Of a stretch of DNA of 64,000 nucleotides, positions 41,816 through 50,458 are shown piece by piece. Location: NCBI GenBank assembly GCA_025362815.1, contig JANYFG010000039.1, positions 1 through 64,000 of the forward strand. The letters are read 5' to 3'. A program made the translations under genes and the position numbers. Positions within the stretch are counted from its first letter, which is position 1. Every line of letters starts with the position of its first letter. This stretch comes from Rhodospirillales bacterium (lineage in GTDB: Bacteria > Pseudomonadota > Alphaproteobacteria > Acetobacterales > Acetobacteraceae). The notes under the pieces were generated by a model. The model had not been told where the DNA came from, made no database searches, and saw only the letters and a program-made list of their open reading frames with translations.

Positions 41816-42892
41816 ATGCCTATCGCCCCCTTGCGTATCGCGCAGATCGCGCCGCTGTTCGAAGCTGTGCCGCCGAAGCTTTATGGTGGCACGGAGCGCG
41901 TTGTGTCGTCGCTCACCGAGGAGCTCGTGGTGATGGGCCATGACGTGACCTTGTTTGCCAGCGGCGACAGCATCACCAAGGCGAAGCTGGAGCCGGTGTG
42001 GCCGCAGGCGTTGCGGCTCGACCCCACCATCAAGGACTGGGTCAGCACCTATGCGTTGCTGATGGAATACGTGCGCCAGCGATCGGATGCGTTCGACGTG
42101 CTGCATTTTCATTGCGACTACTGGCCGAACTCGCTGTTCTCCCGCCAGCCCGTGCCGTTCGTGACGACGCTGCACGGGCGGTTGGATCTGAATGAATTCG
42201 CCCAGGTGTATTCGATGTTTCCGGACGTGCCGCTGGTGTCGATCTCGAACAACCAGCGCAGCCCGGTGCCGCATCTCGGCTGGACCGAGACGGTCTATCA
42301 CGGCATGCCGCAACATCTGCTCACGCCACAGCCGGTGGAAAGCCACGATTACTTCGCCTTCCTCGGCCGCATTTCGCCGGAGAAGGGGATCGAGCGTGCC
42401 ATCCGCATCGCCCAGGCCTGTGGCGTGACGCTGAAGGTGGCTGCCAAGGTGGACAAGGTGGACGAGGCCTATTTCAAGGCCGAGGTGGAGCCGTTGCTTG
42501 CCACCGGGGGCGTGGAGTTCATCGGCGAGATCAACGACGCGCAGAAACCCGCCTTCCTGTCCGGCGCCAAGGCGCTGCTGTTCGCGATCGACTGGCCCGA
42601 GCCTTTCGGCCTGGTGATGATCGAGGCGATGGCGTGCGGTTGCCCGGTGATCGCGTTCCGTCGCGGCTCGGTGCCGGAGGTGATGGATGACGGGGTGACC
42701 GGCTTCATCGTGGACAACGTGGAGGAGGCGATCGCCGCCTGCGGCAAGCTCGACAAGATCGACCGTGGGCTGGTGCGCGCGCAGTTCGATCGCCGGTTCA
42801 CGGCGCGCCGGATGGCAGAGGATTATGTGGCTGTGTATGAGAAGCTCATTGCGATCAAGCGTGCCGATGGGCGGCTGGTGGCGGCGGCCTGA
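41816..42892 (+). CDS. Glycosyltransferase family 4 protein
   Basis: A 358-aa GT-B glycosyltransferase. 'APLFEAVPPKLYGGTERVVSSLTEELV' at the N-terminus, 'FAFLGRISPEKGIERAI' at the linker and the C-terminal 'EPFGLVMIEAMACGCPVIAFRRGSVPEVM' (E-x7-E motif) are typical of group 1/GT4. The ATG at 41816 has GAGG eight bases upstream. No signal peptide or membrane helix; it acts at the cytoplasmic side on nucleotide sugars. The neighbours do not form an evident polysaccharide cluster, so the acceptor is unknown. Confidence 0.9.
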   Translation: MPIAPLRIAQIAPLFEAVPPKLYGGTERVVSSLTEELVVMGHDVTLFASGDSITKAKLEPVWPQALRLDPTIKDWVSTYALLMEYVRQRSDAFDVLHFHCDYWPNSLFSRQPVPFVTTLHGRLDLNEFAQVYSMFPDVPLVSISNNQRSPVPHLGWTETVYHGMPQHLLTPQPVESHDYFAFLGRISPEKGIERAIRIAQACGVTLKVAAKVDKVDEAYFKAEVEPLLATGGVEFIGEINDAQKPAFLSGAKALLFAIDWPEPFGLVMIEAMACGCPVIAFRRGSVPEVMDDGVTGFIVDNVEEAIAACGKLDKIDRGLVRAQFDRRFTARRMAEDYVAVYEKLIAIKRADGRLVAAA

Positions 42893-42910
42893 GCGAGGCA
42901 AGGGGAAGAA

Positions 42911-43031
42911 CCTTCTTTTTCTGAAGAAAAAGAAGCAAAAAGACTTTTATTCATGAAGGTGCGTGGTGCGGAAAATTGTACATCACGTCTTCATGAATGA
43001 AGTTTTTTGGTTCTTTTGTTCACAAAAGAAC
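42911..43031 (-). repeat. AT-rich three-hairpin element, modules A+B, long spacer
   Basis: Complete copy between the glycosyltransferase and the convergent MarR pseudogene. B stem at 42912-42935, A module at 42995-43031. The spacer is about 40 bp, and its ends carry ATTCATGAAG and CTTCATGAAT, extending the central stem to at least 10 perfect pairs beyond the A/T tracts. The A module supplies the TGA of the pseudogene. Confidence 0.85.
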
Positions 43032-43358
43032 GCTCTTTGCTATCTGACCCAGCTCGACCATCAGCCTTTCCCCGTCTGACGTTCGGTCCACGATCACACT
43101 GCGGGCATCGTCCGGGTCTATTCTGCGTGCGACGAGTTTGAATTCGCCGAGGCGGTCGAGCGCACGGGTGATGACGGATTTGGACACGCCGAGATCACGC
43201 GCCAGCCCGCGCACGGTGTGGTCGCCCTCGCGCAGATAGCAGGTCAGAAACACGCCGAGTTGATGGGCGGACAGCTATGGGCCATCGCGCCGAACCAAGA
43301 AGACGATGATTTCGCGCATGACATTGACGGCAGATTCCGGCGCGATTGCGGAAGACAT
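43020..43358 (-). pseudogene. MarR family transcriptional regulator, interrupted by in-frame amber
   Basis: Reading from ATG 43358 (GAGGATAC just upstream), the frame gives 'MREIIVFLVRRDGP', then TAG at 43277-43275, then 'LSAHQLGVFLTCYLREG' and a complete winged-helix region ('GLARDLGVSKSVITRALDRL', 'DPDDARSVIV'). Both sides are in the same frame and read as one MarR-type protein of about 112 residues. So a single substitution, not a frameshift, has broken it; a GTG at 43253 could at best give a 77-aa fragment. The end 'SVLL' and TGA come from the hairpin A module. It may once have controlled the divergent VOC-SDR pair. A sequencing error is the main alternative. Confidence 0.72.
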
Positions 43359-43684
43359 GTATCCTCGACTCCGTCTTGGAGCCACAAAGTGCAGCCTCAA
43401 ACCCAACGAAGTTGAAATAACATTACGTGCCACGCAACGTTTGGAAGCGGAACGTTCTGCGTTCTGCGCTATTTTTCCGCTGGGTAACGGCTTCGTGATC
43501 ATAGGAGGTCGTCCGGACGATTCGGGCGATTGGCCCGGATGAGTCACGATGCCAGAGGAGCCACGGGGCTTTTTGGGGCCTCCCCGCCCTGTGTTCGACG
43601 GCTTGCCGGCCCCTCTCGCGTCTCCCCCTGGCAAACGGGGTGGTAACGCGCGAGGATCGGGAAAAATCGTCCGGGAGAGCAGAG
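43359..43684. other. Intergenic region without a gene
   Basis: These 326 bases separate the MarR pseudogene from the VOC gene. No ORF here looks coding: the 78-codon plus-strand frame has no family resemblance. The centre is more AT-rich than the surroundings and has AACGTT at both ends of a 21-bp stretch (43436-43456), a possible dyad. Promoters for both flanking genes should lie here. Confidence 0.5.
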
Positions 43685-44548
43685 ATGTCGACGCAGACGC
43701 CGGGTTTCGACCGCAGCGCCGAGGATATCGGCAATATCGTGGAGTTCGGACACGTCAATATCCGCGTACCGGATCAGCGTCTGGCCACTCTTTTCTACGT
43801 CACGGGCCTGGGCTTCACGCGTGATCCGTATCTTGTGACCGGCGTGGACAATATGTGGATCAATGTGGGCACGACCCAGTTCCACCTGCCCACGGGCACG
43901 GCGCAGGTGCTGCGCGGGGTGACGGTGATCGGCGTGCCGGATCTCGATGCCCTCGCGTTGCGGCTTGCGGGGGTGCGCGACGCGCTGGCCGGCACCCGGT
44001 TCGGCGTGACGCGCGGCGAGGGCGCCATCGAGGTGACCTGTCCCTGGGGGAACCGCCTGCGGTGCGAGGCATCCATCGGCACGCGGCTGGGCATCACCGC
44101 GGTGGAACTGGCGGCAGCACCCGGCACGGCCGCCGGCATTGCGCGGTTCTATCGCGAGATTTTCGCGACCCCCGCCGTCACCGCCGGGGGCTGCGCCATC
44201 GTGCCCGCCGGCCTGCACACCGCGTTGGTCTATCGGGAGACGGCGCTGGCCCAGCCGGAGTACGACGGCGCGCATATCCAGATCGCGCTGGCCGATTTCT
44301 CCGGACCGCACGCCCGCCTGCGGACGCGCGGGTTGATCACGGAGGAAAGCAGCCAGCATCAGTATCGCTGCCAGGATATCGTGGATCTCGAGACCGGGGC
44401 CGTGCTGTGCACCATCGAGCACGAGGTTCGCAGCATGCGTCATCCCATGTATGCCCGCCCGCTGGTCAATCGCGATCCCGCCATTTCGAACAATGTGTTC
44501 GCCCCTGGTCGGGAAGCGCTTGTGCTTGGCCGCGACCCCACGCTTTGA
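43685..44548 (+). CDS. VOC (glyoxalase/dioxygenase superfamily) protein
   Basis: A 287-aa protein with two vicinal-oxygen-chelate half domains: the first begins 'VEFGHVNIRVPDQRLATLFYVTGLGF' and the second 'GITAVELAAAPGTAAGIARFYREIF'. Metal-binding residues are plausible (His of 'FGHVNI', 'STIE'-like 'CTIEHEVRSM') but not certain. The ATG at 43685 has GGGAG seven bases upstream; the ORF-track start is 15 codons earlier. The SDR gene follows after 16 bp. Lyase, isomerase or dioxygenase activity cannot be told apart from sequence. Confidence 0.8.
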   Translation: MSTQTPGFDRSAEDIGNIVEFGHVNIRVPDQRLATLFYVTGLGFTRDPYLVTGVDNMWINVGTTQFHLPTGTAQVLRGVTVIGVPDLDALALRLAGVRDALAGTRFGVTRGEGAIEVTCPWGNRLRCEASIGTRLGITAVELAAAPGTAAGIARFYREIFATPAVTAGGCAIVPAGLHTALVYRETALAQPEYDGAHIQIALADFSGPHARLRTRGLITEESSQHQYRCQDIVDLETGAVLCTIEHEVRSMRHPMYARPLVNRDPAISNNVFAPGREALVLGRDPTL

Positions 44549-44564
44549 AGGAGTGAGACCCACG

Positions 44565-45311
44565 ATGAACAAGGTTCTTCTCGTCACCGGCGGCAGCGCC
44601 GGAATCGGTGCCGCCACGGTGCGCCTGGCCGCCTCGCGCGGGTACAAGGTGGCGTTCTCCTACCGCTCATCGGGCGACATGGCGCGGCGGCTGGAAGCCG
44701 AGATCACCGGCCTGGGCGGCACCGCGCTCGGGTTTCAGGCCGATTCCGCCAGCGAGGCGGCGACCGAGGCGCTGTTCGCCTCGGTGGACGAGGCGTTCGG
44801 CCCGGTGAGCGCGCTGGTGACCAATGCGGGGATCACGGGGTCGACAAGCTCGCTCGACGCCATCACCACCGCCACGCTGGACGAGGTGATGGACATCAAT
44901 ATACGCGGCGTGTTCCTGGCCACCCGCGCCGCCATCAAGCGCATGGCGACCGATCTCGGCGGGGCCGGCGGGTCGATCGTGAACCTTTCTTCGGTTGCGG
45001 CCATTCTGGGGGGACCCGGCGACTGGGTGCATTACGCGGCCTCCAAGGGCGCGATCAACAGCTTCACCATCGGGGCCGCCAAGGAGCTGGCGCCGCGCGG
45101 CATTCGGGTGAACGCCGTTGTGCCGGGGCTGATCGAAACCGAGATCCACGCCAAGGCGGGGCTTGGCGACCGCCTGGCCAAACTCGGCTCCACGGTGCCG
45201 ATGGGGCGCGTGGGCACCGCGGCCGAGGTGGCGATGGCCATTGTGTGGCTGCTGTCGGACGAGGCGTCGTATGTGACGGGGGCGTTGTTGCCCGTGGCGG
45301 GGGGCCGCTAA
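44565..45311 (+). CDS. SDR family oxidoreductase (glucose/ribitol dehydrogenase-like)
   Basis: A 248-aa classical SDR with 'LLVTGGSAGIGAATVRLA', 'ALVTNAGITGS', the Ser in 'VNLSSVAAI' and 'YAASKGAIN', ending 'GALLPVAGGR'. The start is the ATG at 44565, with AGGAG 11 bases before it. Probably cotranscribed with the VOC gene. Its stop is 23 bp from the end of the convergent comEC. Confidence 0.9.
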   Translation: MNKVLLVTGGSAGIGAATVRLAASRGYKVAFSYRSSGDMARRLEAEITGLGGTALGFQADSASEAATEALFASVDEAFGPVSALVTNAGITGSTSSLDAITTATLDEVMDINIRGVFLATRAAIKRMATDLGGAGGSIVNLSSVAAILGGPGDWVHYAASKGAINSFTIGAAKELAPRGIRVNAVVPGLIETEIHAKAGLGDRLAKLGSTVPMGRVGTAAEVAMAIVWLLSDEASYVTGALLPVAGGR

Positions 45312-45334
45312 GGGCTGGTTTCGAGGGAGCTGAG

Positions 45335-47464
45335 CTACTCCGGCGGCAGGATCTCGGCCAGCGCCGGTGTGGTGCCGGCCGGGACCCGCCCCGCCAGCGG
45401 CAGGGCGAGGACCCAGGGCCGTTCGCCGCGATCGGCGCGGTCGGACAGGATGGTGACACCGTCGCGTCCCAGCCAGATCGCGTGGGCGCCGCGACGCCAG
45501 ACGCTGAAGCGGTCGACGATCGGCACCTTGTTCGCACAGCGCAGCCGGATGGGTTCGGCGGAGATCAGCAGATCGGCGTTGCACTGGCTGGCATCCGTGG
45601 TGCCGTGCAGCAGGAGGGCCGCGGTTCCGGGCACGCGCGGCTGCAGCAGGCACACCGACGAGGCGCAGGCGAGCGGGATGGGGGCCGGGGCGGCCCAGTA
45701 TTGCTGCCAGGAATCCTGGACGAAGCCGGCGCCGCCCGAAGCCTTCTGGATGAGAAACACGCCGCTCTCGCGGTAGCCGATCAGGCGCCCATCGGCCGAC
45801 ATCAAGATATCCGGCGGTGTGGCCGTCGAGGTCGATGCCAGCCCGGCGAGCATCGCCGCCAGCCCCGCCATGCGGATGCGCGTGCGCCACAGCCCGAACC
45901 AGGCGAGCCCCAGGCTGAACACCGCCAGCCCCCAGGCCGGCATGTGCGACACGGCGACCGTTGCCTGCGGCAGGTCCGCCACCGCATGCGCGATGCGGTT
46001 GATCAGCCCCAGGCCCCAGCCCATCGGCACCCAGGCCAACGCCTCCAGATGCAGCGGCATCAGCGCCAGCCCGATCAGGCCCGCGGGCATCACCAGCATC
46101 GCCGTCAGCGGCACGGCCACCATGTTGGCCAGCACGTAGTAAAGCTGCACATGGCCGAAATGATAGGCGCCGTAAGGGGCGGAGAACGTGCCGGCGAGCG
46201 CGCTCGTCAAGGCCAGGGCCGTGACGTGGCCGGCCAGACGCCGCCATTGCGCGCCATCGCCGTGCAGGGCCGCGAGCCTGTCACGCAAGGCGGCGTAGCC
46301 CACGATCAAGGCCAGGACGGCTGAAAAACTCATTTGGAACGACACGCCCACCACCTCGTTCGGCGCCAACAGCACCAGGCACGCCATGGCCAGCGCCAGG
46401 GCACGCAGGGAGATCGCACGCCGCCCCACCAGCACGCCCAGCGTGACCACGCAGGCCATGGCGAAGCTGCGGATGATGGGCACGTGGCCGCCGGTGAGCA
46501 GAAGATAGCCGCCCCCCGCAAGGAGGGCGGTGCCGGCCGCGATGGCCTTCAGCGGCCAGAACAGCGCCGCCCGCTCCGACAACGCCAGGGTGGCGCGCGT
46601 GGCGCCGAAGATCAGCCCCATCACGATGCCGATATGCAGGCCCGCGATCGCCAGCAGATGCGCCAGGCCGGAATCGCGGAATGCGGCGCGGTCGGGCGCC
46701 GGGATGCCGGTGGTGGTGCCGGTGAGCAAGGTGGTGGCGATGGCTCCCTCGGCGCCCGACAGCACGAGGCCCACGCGCCGGGCGATGGTCTCGCGCAGGC
46801 GTTGCAGCCAGAAATCCTGGCCGCCCGGCGCCGCCTCCACCAGCTCGGCCGGGTTGAGCGCGCGGCCCACCGCGCCGAGCCCGGAGAACCAGGCGTCGCG
46901 CTGGAGGTCCCAGCCGCCCGGGATGGCGGGTGGCGCGGGACGTTGCAGGAGGGCGCGCACGCGGATGCGGTCTCCGGTTTCGAACGGCCGGGCGTCGGCG
47001 CGTTCGGCCGTTTCACGCCATGTGACCCGCACGGCGCGGGGCAGGGGGGCGCCGTCGTCGAAGCGCGCCATGGTGAGGGTGACGCGGTGGCCGGCCGGCA
47101 GGATCTCCACCGTGCGGATGGTGCCGGACACGATGGTGGCGCGGGCCGGCACCTCCATGGTGGGCGGCGCGCGCCAAGTGGCGAACTGGGCGGACCCGAA
47201 GCCCAGCGCCGTGGCGGCCACGACAAGGCAGACGGCGCGCGGGATGCGCCGCGCCCGCCACACCAGCGCGCCGGCCATGGCGGCCCCGAACGGCACGCAG
47301 GCCGCCCACGGCTTCGGCTCGAAGGTGAGCTCGAAATACGCCACCACGCCGGCGGACATCGCCACCGGCAGCCACAGCGCGAACCGGCCCTGCTCGGCCA
47401 GCGCCCAGGCGCTCAGGTGGTGTCGCAGCTTTGGGATGAGGTGGCGGATCCAAGCTGCGCGCAT
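45335..47464 (-). CDS. comEC: ComEC/Rec2-family competence protein
   Basis: A 709-aa membrane protein. After N-terminal helices there is the OB-like DUF4131 region ('ATIVSGTIRTVEILPAGHRVTL', 'GDRIRVRALLQRP') and then the ComEC core ('GAIATTLLTGTTTGIPAPDRAAFRDSGLAHLLAIAGLHIGIV'), with many helices to about residue 530. The C-terminal soluble part (about 540-709) contains no HxHxDH metallo-beta-lactamase motif, so the nuclease-like domain of Bacillus ComEC is degenerate or replaced. It would form the inner-membrane channel for DNA uptake. Divergent from gltX, a frequent arrangement in alphaproteobacteria as far as I recall. Confidence 0.88.
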   Translation of the reverse strand: MRAAWIRHLIPKLRHHLSAWALAEQGRFALWLPVAMSAGVVAYFELTFEPKPWAACVPFGAAMAGALVWRARRIPRAVCLVVAATALGFGSAQFATWRAPPTMEVPARATIVSGTIRTVEILPAGHRVTLTMARFDDGAPLPRAVRVTWRETAERADARPFETGDRIRVRALLQRPAPPAIPGGWDLQRDAWFSGLGAVGRALNPAELVEAAPGGQDFWLQRLRETIARRVGLVLSGAEGAIATTLLTGTTTGIPAPDRAAFRDSGLAHLLAIAGLHIGIVMGLIFGATRATLALSERAALFWPLKAIAAGTALLAGGGYLLLTGGHVPIIRSFAMACVVTLGVLVGRRAISLRALALAMACLVLLAPNEVVGVSFQMSFSAVLALIVGYAALRDRLAALHGDGAQWRRLAGHVTALALTSALAGTFSAPYGAYHFGHVQLYYVLANMVAVPLTAMLVMPAGLIGLALMPLHLEALAWVPMGWGLGLINRIAHAVADLPQATVAVSHMPAWGLAVFSLGLAWFGLWRTRIRMAGLAAMLAGLASTSTATPPDILMSADGRLIGYRESGVFLIQKASGGAGFVQDSWQQYWAAPAPIPLACASSVCLLQPRVPGTAALLLHGTTDASQCNADLLISAEPIRLRCANKVPIVDRFSVWRRGAHAIWLGRDGVTILSDRADRGERPWVLALPLAGRVPAGTTPALAEILPPE

Positions 47465-47563
47465 GGCTGCACGTTAGACGCGCGAGGGTGTATCGTCGCC
47501 TGCGGGCGGGTACTTAGAGAATCTGTCGTGTTTCCGAGCCGACCCGCGCGTAGAAAGCCCCGT

Positions 47564-48943
47564 ATGACCGTTCGCACCCGCTTCGCCCCTTCGCCCACCG
47601 GCCTGCTGCATATCGGCGGCGCCCGCACCGCATTGTTCAACTATCTGTTCGCCCGCCATGAGGGCGGCGAATTCCTGTTGCGGGTGGAAGACACCGATCG
47701 CGAGCGCAGCACCGATGCCGCCACCCAGATGATCCTGCAGGGTTTGGACTGGCTGGGCCTGCGCCATGACGGGCAAACCGTGTTCCAGTCCAGCCGCCAG
47801 GCGCGCCATACCGAGGTGGCGTTGCAGATGCTGGCCGCGGGGCGGGCTTATCGCTGCTTTCTCAGCCCCGCCGAGCTTGCCGCCATGCGCGAACAGGCCG
47901 CCGCCGAGAAACGGCCGTTTCGCCTGGTGAGCCCGTGGCGGGACCGCGATCCCGCGGAGGTCCCTTCCGATATTCAGCCGGTGATCCGCGTGCGCGCGCC
48001 GCTTGTGGGGGAGACTGTGGTGGACGACCTGGTGCAGGGGCCCGTGCGGGTGGCGAACAGCGAGATGGACGACCTCATCATCCTGCGCAGCGACGGCACG
48101 CCCACGTATCTGCATGCGGTGGTGGTGGACGACCACGACATGGAGATCACCCATGTGATCCGTGGCGACGACCATCTGACCAACACCTTCCGCCAGATCC
48201 TGATCTATCAGGCCAACGACTGGGCGCTGCCGAAATTCGCCCATATTCCGCTGATCCATGGGGCGGACGGGGCCAAGCTGTCGAAGCGCCACGGCGCCGT
48301 GAGCGTGCTGGAATTCCGCGAGCAGGGGTTTTTGCCGGAGGCGGTGTGCAACTATCTGCTGCGCCTGGGCTGGGGGCATGGCGATACCGAACTGCTGGAT
48401 ATCGACGAGGCGATCAGGCTGTTCACGCTGGAAGCCGTGGGCCGGGCCGCCAGCCGGATGGACTACGCCAAACTGACGCATGTGAACGCCCACTACATGC
48501 GGCTGGCGGATGACGGCCGGCTGGCCCACGACGTGGCGGCGCGGCTTGGGATCACCGACCCTGCCATCCAGGCCCGCGTGCTGGCGTTGATGCCGGGGCT
48601 GAAGGAGCGCGCGCGCACGTTGGTGGAGCTTGCGCAGTCCGCGGCGTTTCTGGCGCTGCAACGGCCGATTGCGTTCGATGCCAAGGCGCAGGCGCTGCTC
48701 ACGGACGACTCGCGCGCCATGCTGGCGCAGGTGGCGGCGGCGCTGGCCGCGTCGGATTTCTCGCAGGGCGCCATCGAGACGGTGCTGCGCGAGACGGCCG
48801 AGGCCACGGGCCGCAAGCTCGGCCAGGTGGCGCAGCCGATCCGCGCGGCGCTGACGGGCACCACCACGAGCCCGCCAATCGACGCGACGCTGCTGGCATT
48901 GGGGCCGGACGAGGCGCTCGCGAGGATCAGGGACGTCGTTTAG
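47564..48943 (+). CDS. gltX: Glutamyl-tRNA synthetase
   Basis: A 459-aa class I aminoacyl-tRNA synthetase. The HIGH-type motif 'APSPTGLLHIGGARTALFNYL', 'RVEDTDRERS' and the KMSKS-type 'KLSKRHGA' are intact, and the C-terminal anticodon-binding helices are present. The start is the ATG at 47564; the ORF track extends it by 410 codons antisense to comEC. It charges tRNA-Glu (and perhaps tRNA-Gln, as many alphaproteobacteria use the transamidation route). The TAG stop abuts the B module of a hairpin element. Confidence 0.95.
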   Translation: MTVRTRFAPSPTGLLHIGGARTALFNYLFARHEGGEFLLRVEDTDRERSTDAATQMILQGLDWLGLRHDGQTVFQSSRQARHTEVALQMLAAGRAYRCFLSPAELAAMREQAAAEKRPFRLVSPWRDRDPAEVPSDIQPVIRVRAPLVGETVVDDLVQGPVRVANSEMDDLIILRSDGTPTYLHAVVVDDHDMEITHVIRGDDHLTNTFRQILIYQANDWALPKFAHIPLIHGADGAKLSKRHGAVSVLEFREQGFLPEAVCNYLLRLGWGHGDTELLDIDEAIRLFTLEAVGRAASRMDYAKLTHVNAHYMRLADDGRLAHDVAARLGITDPAIQARVLALMPGLKERARTLVELAQSAAFLALQRPIAFDAKAQALLTDDSRAMLAQVAAALAASDFSQGAIETVLRETAEATGRKLGQVAQPIRAALTGTTTSPPIDATLLALGPDEALARIRDVV

Positions 48944-49041
48944 ATTCTTCTTTTTCTGAAGAAAAAGAAGCAAAAAGACTTTTATTCATTAGAATTATTT
49001 GAATGAATAAAGTTTTTTGGTTCTTTTGTTCACAAAAGAAC
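48943..49041 (-). repeat. AT-rich three-hairpin element, modules A+B
   Basis: Between gltX and the convergent anti-sigma gene. B stem CTTCTTTTTC-TGAA-GAAAAAGAAG, then CAAAAAGACTTTTATTCATT...GAATGAATAAAGTTTTTTGG and the A stem. Its first base is the last base of the gltX stop codon. The A module here has an extra AATA in the left arm compared with the others. Confidence 0.85.
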
Positions 49042-49045
49042 AGCT

Positions 49046-49816
49046 TCATGAGTGCATATCGTCCCGCACTTTGCTCGCCAGCGTGTGCAGCCCCGAGCCC
49101 GCGCCGTTGGACATCACGCTGAAGCCGGTTTGGCGGCTGATCCAGGCGTATCCCGCCACCGCTCCGCGCGCGACCGGGCGCATGGGCAGCTGTTCGGCGG
49201 TGGTCATCGGCTGCATGTAGACGGTGATGCGGTTGCCGTTGATGTCGTCGTACATCAGCATTGCCGCCGGCCCGCCCACGGCGGCCAGTACCCGCCCGCC
49301 GATGAAGCGGTAGCCGAGACGGGACAGGTCCGGCACCTCCACCCGCCGTTCCAGCCTTTCCGACATCCAGCCGACGAGTTCGGTGCGATTGGTTGGACCG
49401 AGCTCCACCGGTCGCTCGATATCGGACACGAACACCCGATGCGCCGCGGTGGCCTGCATGGTGAGCCATTCCATGTCGGAGGGGCGGTGCCGGTCGCGCG
49501 CCATCCATCCGGTGGCGCCGCCGAGCGACAGGGCGAGCAGAAATCCGGCGGCGACCTGCCACCGCACATGGCTTCGCGACACCCGTTGCTCGATCCGCCG
49601 GCTGAGGTTCAGCCGCGCCGGCACCGGCTCGCGCGCCTTGAAGGCGAACGCCTCGCGCAGCAGCGCCACCTCGTGCCGCCAGTCATCGAGCCGTGCGGCG
49701 AGCAGCGGGTCGTGCTGCATCATCGCGGCGATTTCGGCGTAGCGCGCGGCGTCGAGTTTTCCATCGACGAAGGCGTGCAGTTCCTCCTCCTGGATGGGGC
49801 GCGTGGATGGGCTCAT
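49046..49816 (-). CDS. Transmembrane anti-sigma factor
   Basis: A 256-aa membrane-anchored anti-sigma factor. The cytoplasmic N-terminus ('EEELHAFVDGKLDAARYAEIAAMMQHDP') is of the zinc-finger-like anti-sigma type, though no complete HxxxCxxC is present. One membrane helix lies at about 84-104 ('VAAGFLLALSLGGATGWMA'). The periplasmic domain (about 105-256) would sense the signal. Its start overlaps the sigma-factor stop, the standard gene arrangement. It sequesters the ECF sigma factor encoded upstream. Confidence 0.88.
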   Translation of the reverse strand: MSPSTRPIQEEELHAFVDGKLDAARYAEIAAMMQHDPLLAARLDDWRHEVALLREAFAFKAREPVPARLNLSRRIEQRVSRSHVRWQVAAGFLLALSLGGATGWMARDRHRPSDMEWLTMQATAAHRVFVSDIERPVELGPTNRTELVGWMSERLERRVEVPDLSRLGYRFIGGRVLAAVGGPAAMLMYDDINGNRITVYMQPMTTAEQLPMRPVARGAVAGYAWISRQTGFSVMSNGAGSGLHTLASKVRDDMHS

Positions 49817-50322
49817 TTCACCCTCCTCAGTTTGGTGGCCGGCTGGCCGTCCATGTGGGCGCGCAGCGAATCGCGGCAGCGGCTGAGGCGCGACATCACG
49901 GTGCCGATCGGAATGCCCAGGATCGTTGCAACGTCACGGTAGTCCAGACCCTCCACCACCACCAGCAGCAGCACCTCGCGCTGTTCCAGGGGCAACAGGT
50001 CGAAACCGCGCATCATGTCGCGCACCGCGAGGCTCCATTCCTGGCCGGGGGGCACCGGCATCTCGATGCCATCGGCGTCCACCGCGGTCAGCACCTGCAT
50101 CCGGCGCCGCGCGGTGCGCCAGCGGCTGACGAACAGGTTATGCAGGATGGCGAAAAGCCAGGGCTGGACCGTTGTGTCGTGGGTGCGTCGCGGCAGGAAA
50201 TCCAGCGCGCGCACAAGGGCGTCCTGCACGAGATCGTCGGCATCCTGGTCGTGACGCAGCAGGCTCCACGCATAGCGCCGCAGCGCCGGTACCGCCTCCT
50301 CGATCTCGCTCAGCGCCGACAT
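49813..50322 (-). CDS. ECF-type RNA polymerase sigma factor
   Basis: A 169-aa ECF sigma factor. Region 2 is 'AWSLLRHDQDADDLVQDALVRALDF' with 'TVQPWLFAILHNLFVSRWR', and region 4 is 'LLPLEQREVLLLVVVEGLDYRDVATILGIPIGTVMSRLSR'. No C-terminal extension. ATG 50322 is taken (AAGGA 11 bases upstream); ATG 50334 is the alternative but has no properly spaced ribosome-binding site. It is coupled to its anti-sigma factor and divergent from the secreted protein, cytochrome b and MsrP-like operon, which carries a GGAAT-N16-CGTC motif and is its likely regulon. Confidence 0.92.
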   Translation of the reverse strand: MSALSEIEEAVPALRRYAWSLLRHDQDADDLVQDALVRALDFLPRRTHDTTVQPWLFAILHNLFVSRWRTARRRMQVLTAVDADGIEMPVPPGQEWSLAVRDMMRGFDLLPLEQREVLLLVVVEGLDYRDVATILGIPIGTVMSRLSRCRDSLRAHMDGQPATKLRRVK

Positions 50323-50386
50323 GCCGCGCTTCATCCTTTCTTAACCTTCAGGCGTTATCTTTCTATCACGTCAGCGACATTTTCAG

Positions 50387-50411
50387 GGAATAAACGCGGC
50401 GCCGCGGCGTC
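50387..50411 (+). promoter_or_regulatory. Candidate ECF-sigma promoter
   Basis: GGAAT and CGTC separated by 16 bases, about 48 bases upstream of the start of the secreted-protein gene. This matches the general ECF promoter form in alphaproteobacteria (GGAAY-N16/17-CGTY). It points at the three-gene redox operon divergent from the ECF gene. Not tested. Confidence 0.45.
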
Positions 50412-50458
50412 GGAGGAGTGAGCCAACACGGTTTGGTGAACGACATAAGGACCGATGC

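Noticed and set aside
41666-42901. Long N-terminal extension of the ABC exporter ORF
   Set aside because: It is antisense to the glycosyltransferase gene and Arg/His/Gln-rich; homology begins only near 41665.
46334-47563. Upstream extension of gltX
   Set aside because: Antisense to comEC and low-complexity; the synthetase starts at ATG 47564.
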